Origin: Chryseobacterium sp. JM1
GTDB lineage: Bacteria > Bacteroidota > Bacteroidia > Flavobacteriales > Weeksellaceae
NCBI RefSeq assembly: GCF_000737715.1
Contig: NZ_JPRN01000024.1
Coordinates: 1 to 64,000 of the forward strand
Direction of reading: 5' to 3'
DNA: 64,000 nt
Shown: positions 46,586 to 56,532 of the stretch, piece by piece
How positions within the stretch are numbered: the stretch's first letter is position 1
Layout: the number at the start of each line of letters is the position of its first letter
Notes under the pieces: generated by a model
Database searches by the model: none
Seen by the model: the letters and a program-made list of their open reading frames with translations, nothing else
Told to the model about the DNA's origin: nothing
Made by a program: the position numbers and the translations under genes

Positions 46586-49444
46586 ATGTCCAGCCAGCCC
46601 GAATATATTCTTGAACAGAAATTAGTAGAACAATTACAGCAGTTAGGTCATAAGCCAGTCAGGATTTGCAATGAAGCAGATTTGATTATCAACCTAAAAA
46701 CTCAGCTCGAAATTCATAATAAAAAACAATTTTCTAATAAAGAATTTGAGAAGATTCTAAATCATCTTGCCAAAGGAAATGTTTTTGAAAAAGCTAAAAT
46801 ATTGCGTGACCGATTTCAGTTTACCAGAGATGACGGGAATTCGGAATGGATTGAATTCATCAATCAGGAAAGCTGGTGTCAGAATCAATTCCAGGTCACA
46901 AATCAAATTGCTCAGGAAGGAGATTATAAAAACCGTTACGATGTCACGATTCTTGTCAACGGTTTACCTTTGGTTCAGATAGAGCTCAAACGCCGTGGTT
47001 TGGAAATGAAAGAGGCTTTCAATCAAATCAACCGTTATCATCATCAGTCATTTAATTCGGGAAAAGGTTTATTCAACTACGTTCAGTTGTTTGTCATTAG
47101 TAACGGGGTCAATACAAAGTATTATTCCAATAACGCCAAGCAGAGTTTTAAACAAACTTTCTTCTGGTTAGACGAGCACAATAATAATATCACACAACTT
47201 GAAGATTTTGCACAGGCATTTTTAGAGCCTTGTCACATTGCCAAGATGATTACGAAATATATCGTGCTTAATCAAACGTATAAAATTTTAATGGTTCTTC
47301 GACCGTACCAATATTATGCGGTAGAAAAAATCGTTGACAGAGTAAGGAATACCGATAATAACGGATTTATCTGGCATACAACGGGTTCGGGTAAAACATT
47401 GACTTCTTTCAAGGCAAGTCAGATTCTCAAAGAAATTCCTAAAGTTGAAAAGGTTGTTTTTGTGGTGGATAGGAAAGATTTGGATTATCAAACGCAAAAA
47501 GAATTTGATGCTTTTGAAAAAGACAGCGTAGATGCTACAGAAAATACGGCACATCTTGTAAAGCAACTTTCTGACAATACAAAACTCATTGTAACAACTT
47601 TACAAAAGCTGAATACCGCAATTACCAAAGAAAAGCACGGTAGAAAAATAGACCGTTTAAAAGACAAAAAAGTTGTATTCATTTTTGATGAATGCCATAG
47701 AAGTCAGTTCGGAGAAACGCATCAAAATATTAAGAAATATTTCCAAAAAGCGCAAATGATTGGCTTTACCGGAACGCCAATTTCGGAAGTGAATTCAGTT
47801 GGTAAAATAGATGGAATTGCTGCAACGACCAATATGCTTTTCAAAGAATGTCTGCATAAATACGTGATTACAGATGCTATCAGAGATGAAAATGTTCTAA
47901 AATTCTCAGTCGAATACGTTGGCAGATACAAAGAAAAAGAAGGTAGTAATACTTACATAGATATGGAAGTTGAAGCTATTGATACTCAAGAGTTATTAGC
48001 AAGTCCAAAGCGTCTGGAGAAAATCGTGGATTACATTATAACGGAACACGATAGAAAAACCCATCAGAAAACATTCAATGCTATGTTCTGTGTGAGTAGC
48101 ATAGATGTTTTGCAGAAATATTATGACCTCTTTCAAAAGAAAAAAGAAGAGGGAAAACACAATTTGAAAATTGCAACCATCTTCAGTTATGGAACTAATG
48201 AAGAAAATAATGATGCAGACGGAAATTATCAGGAAGAAGATGTTTTGTCAATGGTTGCGGAGCCACCTGCAAAATATGGTGATTCACATAGCAGGACTGT
48301 TTTAGATCGATATATTGGTCATTATAATGAAATGTTTGGGATGAACTTTTCTACTAAAGATAGCCAGACTTTTTATAATTATTACAATGACATTGCAAAA
48401 AGAGTCAGAAACAAAGAAGTTGATTTGATTATTGTGGTCAATATGTTTTTGACAGGATTTGACAGTCCGCAATTGAATACTTTATTTGTAGATAAAAACC
48501 TGAAATATCACGGATTGATTCAGGCGTTTTCAAGAACTAATAGAATTATCGGAGAGAAGAAGTCGCAGGGAAATATTGTTTGTTTCCGCAATTTAAAATC
48601 TGCTACAGATGATGCTGTTACTTTATTTTCTAATAAAGAAGCTATACAGGAAATTATCATTCAACCCATTGAAGATTACATTGAACTTTTCAAAAATTCT
48701 TTAGAAAAATTAAAGTTGGTTGCGCCAGAAATTCAAAGTGTAGACACTTATCAAACCGAGCAGGAAAAATTTGAATTCGTTACAGCATTCCGAGAATTGA
48801 TGCGTATTCTAAATGTTTTAAAATCCTTTACAGATTTTAGTTTTGAGCAATTAGAGATGACAGAATTTGAATTTGATGGATATAAAAGTAAATATCTTGA
48901 TATCTGGACTGCAACACATCCCAAAATTTCAGGAGACGGAAAAGTCAGCATTTTAGATGATGTTGATTTTGAATTAGAGCTCATCCACCGTGATGAAATC
49001 AATGTGAGCTATATACTTTCACTATTAGCAAATATTGCAGATATAAAAGGAATTAAACGAGAAGCGAAAATAAAAGAAATTCGTGAAATCCTATCCGGCG
49101 ACGCCCAATTAAGAAGCAAAAAAGAATTAATTGAAAAATTCATAGACGAGAACTTGCCACATATTCCGGACGGCGATGCTGTAAGTGATGAATTTGATAA
49201 TTTCTGGAACAAAGAAAGAACTGATGCTTTTGAGAAAATTGCAGAAGAAGAATCCCTTAATAAAGAGAAATTCCAGGAAACTATTGACAGCTTTCTTTTC
49301 ACTTCTAAAATACCTAAAATGAGCGATGCTCTAAAACTTTTAGAAATAAAACCAAAACTTACGGAACGAAATAATATTGGAAAAAGAATTATCCAAAAAG
49401 TTCAGGATTTTGTGGATGTGTTTATTGATGGAGTGGCTTCGTAA
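46586..49444 (+). CDS. hsdR: Type I restriction endonuclease subunit HsdR
   Basis: A 952-aa protein. The N-terminal PD-(D/E)xK nuclease has NRYDVTILVNG and QIELKRRG (~130-140). The SF2 translocase shows HTTGSGKTLTS (motif I, ~267-277), FDECHRS (motif II, ~368-374), GFTGTPIS (motif III) and FSRTNRI (motif VI). The C-terminal helical domain docks on HsdM. It cleaves DNA lacking HsdM methylation after translocation. EcoR124-type by length and by its partner. The start is 26 nt after the terminator hairpin arm; an upstream TAGATTTG box (46502-46509) lies before that hairpin. Confidence 0.95.
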   Translation: MSSQPEYILEQKLVEQLQQLGHKPVRICNEADLIINLKTQLEIHNKKQFSNKEFEKILNHLAKGNVFEKAKILRDRFQFTRDDGNSEWIEFINQESWCQNQFQVTNQIAQEGDYKNRYDVTILVNGLPLVQIELKRRGLEMKEAFNQINRYHHQSFNSGKGLFNYVQLFVISNGVNTKYYSNNAKQSFKQTFFWLDEHNNNITQLEDFAQAFLEPCHIAKMITKYIVLNQTYKILMVLRPYQYYAVEKIVDRVRNTDNNGFIWHTTGSGKTLTSFKASQILKEIPKVEKVVFVVDRKDLDYQTQKEFDAFEKDSVDATENTAHLVKQLSDNTKLIVTTLQKLNTAITKEKHGRKIDRLKDKKVVFIFDECHRSQFGETHQNIKKYFQKAQMIGFTGTPISEVNSVGKIDGIAATTNMLFKECLHKYVITDAIRDENVLKFSVEYVGRYKEKEGSNTYIDMEVEAIDTQELLASPKRLEKIVDYIITEHDRKTHQKTFNAMFCVSSIDVLQKYYDLFQKKKEEGKHNLKIATIFSYGTNEENNDADGNYQEEDVLSMVAEPPAKYGDSHSRTVLDRYIGHYNEMFGMNFSTKDSQTFYNYYNDIAKRVRNKEVDLIIVVNMFLTGFDSPQLNTLFVDKNLKYHGLIQAFSRTNRIIGEKKSQGNIVCFRNLKSATDDAVTLFSNKEAIQEIIIQPIEDYIELFKNSLEKLKLVAPEIQSVDTYQTEQEKFEFVTAFRELMRILNVLKSFTDFSFEQLEMTEFEFDGYKSKYLDIWTATHPKISGDGKVSILDDVDFELELIHRDEINVSYILSLLANIADIKGIKREAKIKEIREILSGDAQLRSKKELIEKFIDENLPHIPDGDAVSDEFDNFWNKERTDAFEKIAEEESLNKEKFQETIDSFLFTSKIPKMSDALKLLEIKPKLTERNNIGKRIIQKVQDFVDVFIDGVAS

Positions 49445-49519
49445 TCTTATTACGGTTTTCCGTAATTTATAAACTTGTTAAATTAAGAACGAATTAATAT
49501 TAAAAACTTCGATGAACAT

Positions 49520-50575
49520 ATGGATCAATCAGAATTTATTGAGCAACAAAAAGCAATTAATAAGCTAACTGCGTTGGTTAGAAAAGGAGCAACCATTAAA
49601 GATTGCTCACATCCTAGCAAAGAAGAATGTAAACCACCTATCAAAAGTGCACATAGTTTACAACGTCAAGGCTCTTTAAAACATTTGGAGAAAACGATAA
49701 ATAATAATGCATTTATTTATTCACATACGGATAGACAAATTAATAAAAAATACGGTTTCTTAGATTTGAAGCCTATTGGTAGAAAAGACGCATCAACGTT
49801 TTTTGGTTTTTGTGAATTTCACGATACTGAATTATTTAAGGAAGTTGAAAACGACCCTGAAGCGACAGATATTGAAAATGATATGCATTGTTTTCTCCAT
49901 ACCTATAGATCTTTTTCTCATTCGTATCATAGAAAATATGAGGAATATAAACTATTCACTTCAGAGGAAAAGGAAGTTGTAGAACATTTTAACAAAACGT
50001 ATGGGAAAGATAAAGAGGATATTGTCAAAGGAGTAAAGCTAGCTTTAGAAGACTTGGAAATTCCTAAAAAACGTATTGATGATTTATTACTTAATAAAAA
50101 ATACGATGGTCTTAGATACTATTGTTATGAATATTCCTATCGTTGTCCTGTCGCTTGCTCTGGAGTAACAACACCTGGTCATTTTAAAAATGGAGAACCA
50201 TTTAATTTAAGTGAAAATTCAAATAATAAATATTCTGACATTTTTACAACGGTACTGCCATTAAAAGACAGAACAGTAATTATATTAGCTGCTTTTCCTG
50301 AGGACGAATTGGCAATAAAATATTTAGACGAATTAGATACAGTTTCAGATGATTTAGAATTTGAAAAGTATTTATCATTCCATATTATCAATAATTTAGA
50401 AAATGTTTATATCTCTCCATATTTTTATGATAGAAAAGATTATAAATGGAGGCAAAGTTATTGTGAATTAATTAATATTATTTCGAATAAATATACTCCT
50501 TATATTAGATTCAATAAAAGATTTCCTATAAACTATTTTGCAAAAACGGAAAGTATTCGTTCTGAGTTAACTTAA
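49520..50575 (+). CDS. Unrecognised 351-aa Cys/His-containing protein in RM island
   Basis: A soluble protein with no family I can name. The N-terminal part has Cys/His spacing suggestive of metal binding (DCSHPSKEECKPPIKSAHSLQRQGSL, written here in parts: CSHP, EEC, SAHS). DASTFFGFCEFHDTELF (~95-112) is a striking conserved-looking FCxxHD motif, followed by a helical DIENDMHCFLHTYRSFSHS. The C-terminal half is alpha/beta with no motif. The gene sits between hsdR (75 nt) and the DUF262 gene, same strand, so a defence role is likely but unproven. The HS...FCxxHD pattern could be an HNH-like or zinc-bound nuclease site. Confidence 0.55.
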   Translation: MDQSEFIEQQKAINKLTALVRKGATIKDCSHPSKEECKPPIKSAHSLQRQGSLKHLEKTINNNAFIYSHTDRQINKKYGFLDLKPIGRKDASTFFGFCEFHDTELFKEVENDPEATDIENDMHCFLHTYRSFSHSYHRKYEEYKLFTSEEKEVVEHFNKTYGKDKEDIVKGVKLALEDLEIPKKRIDDLLLNKKYDGLRYYCYEYSYRCPVACSGVTTPGHFKNGEPFNLSENSNNKYSDIFTTVLPLKDRTVIILAAFPEDELAIKYLDELDTVSDDLEFEKYLSFHIINNLENVYISPYFYDRKDYKWRQSYCELINIISNKYTPYIRFNKRFPINYFAKTESIRSELT

Positions 50576-50719
50576 TAAATATAGAATCCACATTGTTACT
50601 TATAGTTGGAAATTTGAACTTAAAAAATTTTAACCTCGGAAAAAAATATTCATTGCCAATTTATAACAATTGTTTTTAAAAAAATGAACAAAATAAAGAA
50701 CTTATAGTCCAAAAAACTA

Positions 50720-52381
50720 ATGGAAACCACAAAAGAAATACAGAATAAATCAGGAGAAAGCATTAAATCTCTTTTTATTAACACGGATCATATCAGAATA
50801 CCAGCCTATCAGAGAGCATACAGTTGGGAAAATAAACAATGCTCACAATTTCTTGAAGACCTTTTAGAGCAGAAAGGAAAGCGATATTACTTAGGGCAGT
50901 TTTTGTTTGAAAAAGAGGGTGGGACATTGTTTATAATTGACGGACAACAGCGTTTGACAACAACAATTTTAATCCTTTCCGCACTTGCAAAAATCCTAGA
51001 AAAACAAGGACAAAATGTTGAGCAAATCAGAAGTGCTTATCTAAATGATGTTTTTAGAACTATTGAGGATGATCAGATTATTTTTAAAAAAGTTAGTCAA
51101 AAACATTTAGTATCTACAATCGACGATACTGAAACAATTTCTCAAAAAAGAATTATAGCAGCATTTAGTTTTTTTGAAACAGAATTGGAAAAAATTGATA
51201 GTGATAGTTTATATCTTTTACTAAAAACATTAGAGAATGCTATAATAAGTACTTTCTATATAGCTAATAAAGTAGAGGAGACACAAGTATTTGAATATCA
51301 AAATAACAGGGGAAAAGAATTATCAAGATTTGAAATTATTAAAGCATATTTAATGCATCAAATCTATATACACAGTGAAAATAATATCAAAGCTAATAAT
51401 GATATAGCGGACATTCAAAGAGAAATATCCCAAACTTATAGATATATTGAAGCTGTTGAAGGTTATTTTACGGAAAATGAGCTATTAGACAATTACTGCA
51501 ATTTATATTTTAATACAAACGGATATATAGAAGAAATTAAAGAGAAATTAAGTAAAGAACTAAATAAAACCAATTGGATAAAACTGTTTTTTGAAAACTT
51601 TGTTGAATTAACTCACAGTGCCAAAAGTATTGTTAGTAATAAACATATTCCCGAAATATCAAATCTATTTTTTGTAGGTAATGAGGCTAATTGGAAATTA
51701 GTTTTATTGACGATATTTAATAAAGGGGAAGTATCAGGGAGTACTTTCAAGTATATATTAAAACTTCTTGAAATTCTATGCTTCAAATTAAAATTAGGCG
51801 ATTTCAGAAGCGATAGTTTACCATCTTTTGCAAAAAAATATTTCAAATCTACGGATGGTTATGATATTGAAAGTTTATATTCTGATATAAAGTATGCAAC
51901 CGAATATGGATTCCAATGGTATTGGAATAATAATGATTATTTTCAAAATATAATCTCAAACTATTTTGATACAGAACAGAATCATTATTATAAATCTCAT
52001 CGAATCAAATTTGTTCTTTGGCAGTATGAAAATAGCTTAAGAATAAAAAATAAGTCGGGTGCGCTCTTGGATAAAGATTTATACAATAGTTATACAATAG
52101 AACATATTACACCGCAAACTCCAGAAGAAGGAGAATATACAGATAAATTTAGAAATAATTTTTTACAAATTGTAGGGAATTTAGCTTTATTAACCCAAAG
52201 TCAAAATAGTAAGTTTAGTAATAAATCATTTGAAGATAAAAAAATACTTTTTCAAGATACCGCTCTCTCTAGCTACACAGAAATTCGTGAGCAGCCTATC
52301 TGGACAGAAAATGAAATTTCAGATCGACATACTAGAATTTCAGATTTTGCGAAACGATATTTTGATACAAGCAATTTATAG
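50720..52381 (+). CDS. DUF262/DUF1524 (GmrSD-like) modification-dependent restriction protein
   Basis: A 553-aa fusion. The N-terminal DUF262 (ParB-like NTPase) has IPAYQRAYSWENKQ and the hallmark IDGQQRLTT (~74-82). The C-terminal DUF1524 HNH nuclease has YTIEHITPQ (~457-465) and NLALLTQSQNSKFSN. This architecture is that of GmrSD/type IV enzymes that cut glucosylated or otherwise modified phage DNA. It lies between the unrecognised 351-aa gene and mcrB, so the locus covers unmodified DNA (type I) and modified DNA (this protein and McrBC). Confidence 0.88.
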   Translation: METTKEIQNKSGESIKSLFINTDHIRIPAYQRAYSWENKQCSQFLEDLLEQKGKRYYLGQFLFEKEGGTLFIIDGQQRLTTTILILSALAKILEKQGQNVEQIRSAYLNDVFRTIEDDQIIFKKVSQKHLVSTIDDTETISQKRIIAAFSFFETELEKIDSDSLYLLLKTLENAIISTFYIANKVEETQVFEYQNNRGKELSRFEIIKAYLMHQIYIHSENNIKANNDIADIQREISQTYRYIEAVEGYFTENELLDNYCNLYFNTNGYIEEIKEKLSKELNKTNWIKLFFENFVELTHSAKSIVSNKHIPEISNLFFVGNEANWKLVLLTIFNKGEVSGSTFKYILKLLEILCFKLKLGDFRSDSLPSFAKKYFKSTDGYDIESLYSDIKYATEYGFQWYWNNNDYFQNIISNYFDTEQNHYYKSHRIKFVLWQYENSLRIKNKSGALLDKDLYNSYTIEHITPQTPEEGEYTDKFRNNFLQIVGNLALLTQSQNSKFSNKSFEDKKILFQDTALSSYTEIREQPIWTENEISDRHTRISDFAKRYFDTSNL

Positions 52382-52407
52382 TTTTTTTATTAAGTAATAT
52401 TAACTTT

Positions 52408-54435
52408 TTGAATATGTATCAAGAATTACAAGCTCAAGTCTTTAATTGGCTTAAAAATAAATATAACCAAGACAATAATTTCACTTTTTCAGTTCGTCAG
52501 AAAGCTAACAAAGGAGCTGAACTCAATTATTTCATTGGCACTGAAAAATCAAAATACTTTTCAACAACCTTTTGGTATGTACCTGTAGCATACCCAGGCT
52601 CTTCAAGTGATTTGATTAATTTAGTTATCACGATAAGAAGAAATAAAAAAATTGAATTTCATCTTCAGTTTAATCAGACAAAGACTCCACACGATGATCA
52701 GAATAATTATGCTTTAGAGTTGATTCAAAGTATTAAACCTTTATTCAAACAGGTTTTCCCCGATGGTCTTTACGCACCAGATACCAATAAAATGGAGTTT
52801 TTTGCGGCATACTCAAAAGCAGTATATAGCAATTTCGAAGAGTTGCAAAATGATTTAGATGTATTTTTAGGTAAGATAATTCCCATCGTGGACAGACAAA
52901 TTGCTGTTTTAAAAACAAAATATCCAACATTTATAGCACATCGATATTCCCCAGACGATCAGGATAAAATGTTAAAAAAAATGCAGGAGCGATTTGACAA
53001 GTATAAAGTGATTGAAAATCTCACGGAGGAACTAGAAGAAGAAGAGGAGCTATTAATAGTTGATCCTAAACTTGATTACGATTATCCTGTTAACCAAATA
53101 CTTTACGGTCCGCCAGGAACAGGAAAAACATACAATACCATCAATAGAGCAATTAGCATTGCCAATCCAGAATTCAATTTGCATCAGCCGCGAGATATTG
53201 TTAAAAAAGAATATAATCGGCTGGTTCAAAATGGTCAGATTGTATTTTCTACTTTTCACCAAAGTATGAGTTATGAAGATTTTATTGAAGGTATAAAACC
53301 TCAGATTGAAGAGGATTCTGATGGTAATAAAACAGTCATTTATGAGATTAAAAATGGAGTTTTTAAACTAATCTCAGAAAAAGCGCTGGAAAAAAGGATA
53401 AAAGAACAAACGATAAATCATCAATTTGACTTTGATGATGCTTGGGATGCTATTATTAGTGAAGCAAATTTAGGATTGGAAAATAACAATGCATTGAAAT
53501 TATCAATCCAGACACCGAATTTAGGACTTAAAATAGTGGATGTTACTGAAAAAGGGAATCTTAAACTAAAACCCATCTATTCAGAAGAAGCCAAAGAATA
53601 TATTGTTTCGTATTCCAGAACGAAAACACTTCAGGAAGCTTTTCCTGATTTATCTGTAATTAAAAATATAGATAAAGAATTTAGGGCAGTAATAGGAGGT
53701 TCCAATTCTACTGCGTATTGGGCAGTGATTAATTATATCAATAATAAAATTAACTCAGAAAAAAAATTAACTACTAAGGAGGTTGAACTTCCTCCATTAC
53801 CACACGTTCTAATCATCGACGAAGTCAACCGTGGAAATGTCTCACAGATTTTCGGTGAACTCATTACGCTGATAGAAGAGGGCAAGCGTATCGGGAATCC
53901 GGAAGAACTGTATGTGACTTTACCTTACAGCAAAACTAAATTTGGAGTGTCATCCAATCTTTACATTATTGGCACAATGAACACAGCAGATCGCAGTGTT
54001 GAAGCTTTAGATACTGCGTTAAGAAGACGATTCAGTTTTGTTGAGATGATGCCAGATTTGAGTGTGGTTGAAAAAGAAGAGTTTTCAGATTTTCCAAGAG
54101 TGCAAGTAATGCAGAAAATTAATGAAAGGATAGAACTACTGCTAGACAAGAACTATACTTTAGGACATTCGTATTTTATGAAAGACAATTTCCAGGCTTC
54201 TTTTAAAAATGAGATTATTCCATTATTGCAGGAATATTTCTATAACGACTGTGGTAAGATAGGTTTGGTTTTAGGAAGAGGTTTTGTGAGGGAAAAGGAA
54301 ATCTCAAAAACTAATCAGCAAAATGTATTTGCAGATTTTGACATAAGAAACGAAATTGAAATCATAAAATCCTACGAGCTGATTCCGTTTGAAGAAATTG
54401 ATTTTAATTCCGCAATAGAATTCTTATTAGCATAG
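52408..54435 (+). CDS. mcrB: McrB-type AAA+ GTPase subunit
   Basis: A 675-aa protein. The N-terminal ~200 residues are a DNA-recognition domain unlike E. coli McrB and of unknown specificity. The AAA+ domain shows Walker A GPPGTGKT (~235-242), Walker B IIDEVNRGNVSQIFGEL (~468-484) and the McrB signature MNTADRSVEALD (~522). McrB rings hydrolyse GTP and drive the McrC nuclease on DNA with modified cytosines or other bases. mcrC follows 2 nt after the stop; the gene begins 26 nt after the DUF262 gene, so all three are probably co-transcribed. Confidence 0.92.
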   Translation: MNMYQELQAQVFNWLKNKYNQDNNFTFSVRQKANKGAELNYFIGTEKSKYFSTTFWYVPVAYPGSSSDLINLVITIRRNKKIEFHLQFNQTKTPHDDQNNYALELIQSIKPLFKQVFPDGLYAPDTNKMEFFAAYSKAVYSNFEELQNDLDVFLGKIIPIVDRQIAVLKTKYPTFIAHRYSPDDQDKMLKKMQERFDKYKVIENLTEELEEEEELLIVDPKLDYDYPVNQILYGPPGTGKTYNTINRAISIANPEFNLHQPRDIVKKEYNRLVQNGQIVFSTFHQSMSYEDFIEGIKPQIEEDSDGNKTVIYEIKNGVFKLISEKALEKRIKEQTINHQFDFDDAWDAIISEANLGLENNNALKLSIQTPNLGLKIVDVTEKGNLKLKPIYSEEAKEYIVSYSRTKTLQEAFPDLSVIKNIDKEFRAVIGGSNSTAYWAVINYINNKINSEKKLTTKEVELPPLPHVLIIDEVNRGNVSQIFGELITLIEEGKRIGNPEELYVTLPYSKTKFGVSSNLYIIGTMNTADRSVEALDTALRRRFSFVEMMPDLSVVEKEEFSDFPRVQVMQKINERIELLLDKNYTLGHSYFMKDNFQASFKNEIIPLLQEYFYNDCGKIGLVLGRGFVREKEISKTNQQNVFADFDIRNEIEIIKSYELIPFEEIDFNSAIEFLLA

Positions 54436-54437
54436 AG

Positions 54438-55676
54438 ATGTTTAGAAAAGATTCTATTCAGGTTTTTGAACACAGCTTTTTACCAATTGGCGAAAAAGGA
54501 TTTGATAAACGTCATTTTGTCGCGTTATCAAAACTTAATGCCCTACATAATTATCAATATTTTGATTTAAAACACAATGGAATTGTATTTAAACAATTTG
54601 TTGGTGTAATTCAGGTGGATGGTTTGACAATAGAAATTCTTCCCAAGATTGACCGTTACGAAACGGAGAATACGACAAACAAGATTAAATGGCAAAAGGT
54701 TTTGATAGAAATGCTTCGGGTAACCCGAAAGGTGAAAATTCAACAGATTGGTCAGGCAAACGTTTCTAAGCAGTCGATTCATCTGTTGGATATTTATTTT
54801 GAATGGTTCCTGAAAGAAGTGCAATTGCTGATTCATCAAGGTTTAATCAAACAATATTACAAGGAAACTGGAAATATAAAAGCTCTAAAAGGAAAGCTCA
54901 AATTTGCTGAAAATATCAATAAAAACCTTATTCATAAAGAAAGATTTTATACTACACATCAAGTATATGAAAAAGACCATTTGATTCATCAGATTTTAGG
55001 TCAGGCTCTAGATATTATTTCACATTTATCAAAAGGAACTTATTTGTATAGTAAATGTAAAACAGTGCAGCTTGATTTCCCTGAAGTAAAAGTCATCAAA
55101 GTTAATGAACAAACGTTTACTAAAATTCCTCAATCGAGAAAAATTGCACCATACGAAATGGCTTTATCGATTGCCAGATTAATTATTCTAAGTTATGCAC
55201 CTAGTATCTCTAGTGGTTCAGAAAATATGATAGCCTTGCTTTTTGATATGAATGGTCTATGGGAGGAGTATGTTTTGGTTAAATTAAAGCAAGCTGCTCA
55301 AGATAGTGGTATTGTAGTCTTTGGACAGGATTTAAAGCTATTTTGGAATAAAACTAATATTCGCCCAGATATTGTTCTGAAAAGAAATGATGAAGTGGTA
55401 TTGATTATTGATACGAAATGGAAGAATATTGATCAGTCTCAACCTTCAACGCACGACCTAAGGCAGATGTATGTTTATAACGAGTATTGGAAAAGTAAAA
55501 AAGCTCTTTTGCTTTATCCTTCAAATGATAATAGTTTAGAGAGTTTTTTAAGTTTTGAAAAAATTACAGAAAATGAACATCATCAATGTGGTTCGGGGAA
55601 AATTTCTGTTTTAAACTCTTTCGGACAATTAGATGATTCTATTGGAATTAAATTATTAAATATAATTAAGAATTAG
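54438..55676 (+). CDS. mcrC: McrC nuclease subunit
   Basis: A 412-aa protein with the McrC N-terminal beta-rich part (QFVGVIQVDGLTIEILPKID) and a C-terminal PD-(D/E)xK nuclease: IRPDIVLK (~308-315) and LIIDTKWK (~321-329) supply the Asp and Asp-x-Lys residues. It forms the McrBC type IV restriction complex with the preceding AAA+ subunit. It is the last gene of the island before the right attachment repeat. Confidence 0.92.
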   Translation: MFRKDSIQVFEHSFLPIGEKGFDKRHFVALSKLNALHNYQYFDLKHNGIVFKQFVGVIQVDGLTIEILPKIDRYETENTTNKIKWQKVLIEMLRVTRKVKIQQIGQANVSKQSIHLLDIYFEWFLKEVQLLIHQGLIKQYYKETGNIKALKGKLKFAENINKNLIHKERFYTTHQVYEKDHLIHQILGQALDIISHLSKGTYLYSKCKTVQLDFPEVKVIKVNEQTFTKIPQSRKIAPYEMALSIARLIILSYAPSISSGSENMIALLFDMNGLWEEYVLVKLKQAAQDSGIVVFGQDLKLFWNKTNIRPDIVLKRNDEVVLIIDTKWKNIDQSQPSTHDLRQMYVYNEYWKSKKALLLYPSNDNSLESFLSFEKITENEHHQCGSGKISVLNSFGQLDDSIGIKLLNIIKN

Positions 55677-56053
55677 AAATTTGCTATATCTCAATTCCAG
55701 AAAAAAATCGATGATAAGTAATAAAAACAAAAGCCAAAGATAGTTCGATCCCTAGTCCAGCTGCTAAATTCTGTCAAGGTTTTTTGGTTTTTTCTTCGTT
55801 TTCTTTTAGAAATATTTCATCTGAAAAATATCCCAAGAGTAGAAAGAACATTGAATTCCAATTATCAATTCAAAAAAAAGTGTTCAAAATTCAGCAATCT
55901 TTACTTGCAAATTCCAACGAAAATTTTTACTTTTACTACGTAAAATTTTTATAATGGATTTTACCGCTTTTTGCAAATGCCCTATTTAAGGCCTTTCACA
56001 AGATGCTACAGCGAAACGCTTATAAATAAAAGGACGAGAAGAAGTTACAAAAA
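55677..56053. other. Non-coding right end of the island
   Basis: 377 bp between mcrC and attR with no coding frame I can support. A T-loop-like string (AGTTCGATCC near 55746) lacks matching arms for a tRNA. Confidence 0.5.
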
Positions 56054-56067
56054 CCCTCTCTCTCCGC
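56054..56067 (+). repeat. Right attachment core (attR), 14-bp direct repeat
   Basis: CCCTCTCTCTCCGC, identical to the tRNA-Ser 3' segment at 16906-16919, with no tRNA around it. It marks the island's right boundary. Confidence 0.8.
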
Positions 56068-56115
56068 AAGATAGATATGCTGACGGGATTTTTTGAAAGC
56101 ATATAAAGAACGTAA

Positions 56116-56152
56116 AAAGCCTGCAATTTATAAATTGCAGGCTTTATTTTTG
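56116..56152. terminator. Perfect 30-bp palindromic terminator beyond attR
   Basis: AAAGCCTGCAATTTA (56116-56130) immediately followed by TAAATTGCAGGCTTT (56131-56145) and ATTTTT. In the island-free chromosome it would lie just after tRNA-Ser and could terminate it. Confidence 0.8.
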
Positions 56153-56168
56153 TGGTCTCAGTCTTAAA

Positions 56169-56258
56169 ACTTAGAGATTAAAATAGGAATCTCTAAGTGG
56201 TTTGAATTTTTGCTCTCGCAGATGATATGGATAAAGCATATGAGCGAAAATTCAAACC
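56169..56258. repeat. Two adjacent long hairpins outside attR
   Basis: ACTTAGAGATT (56169-56179) pairs with AATCTCTAAGT (56188-56198). Directly after it, GGTTTGAATTTTTGCTC (56199-56215) pairs with GAGCGAAAATTCAAACC (56242-56258), 17 bp with one wobble. There is no coding frame. Possibly a small RNA or the relic of a small repeat element. The rest of the gap to 56532 shows nothing else. Confidence 0.5.
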
Positions 56259-56532
56259 GGCATCATGTGATCTTTGTCCATTCCCTCTATCAGAATCAAT
56301 ACTAATGATTCCTCCTTTGCTTACCTTTATAAATAGTATAATCATTTTCTTTGCATTAAAAAAGCTTTATCTGCTCACCAAGTTTTACAGATGATCCAAT
56401 AAACCGCATCAATTATAGATCTATTTTTATATCGCTATTTCGAGACCAATAAATTTTAAAGATAAAGATACAGCCTCGCTTTTGAGACTGTATCTAACAT
56501 TAATCATATAATCGCTGACTATTAAAAGCTAA

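Noticed and set aside
55735-55780. Possible tRNA fragment (TTCGATCC string)
   Set aside because: The flanking bases do not form T-arm or acceptor stems; no cloverleaf.
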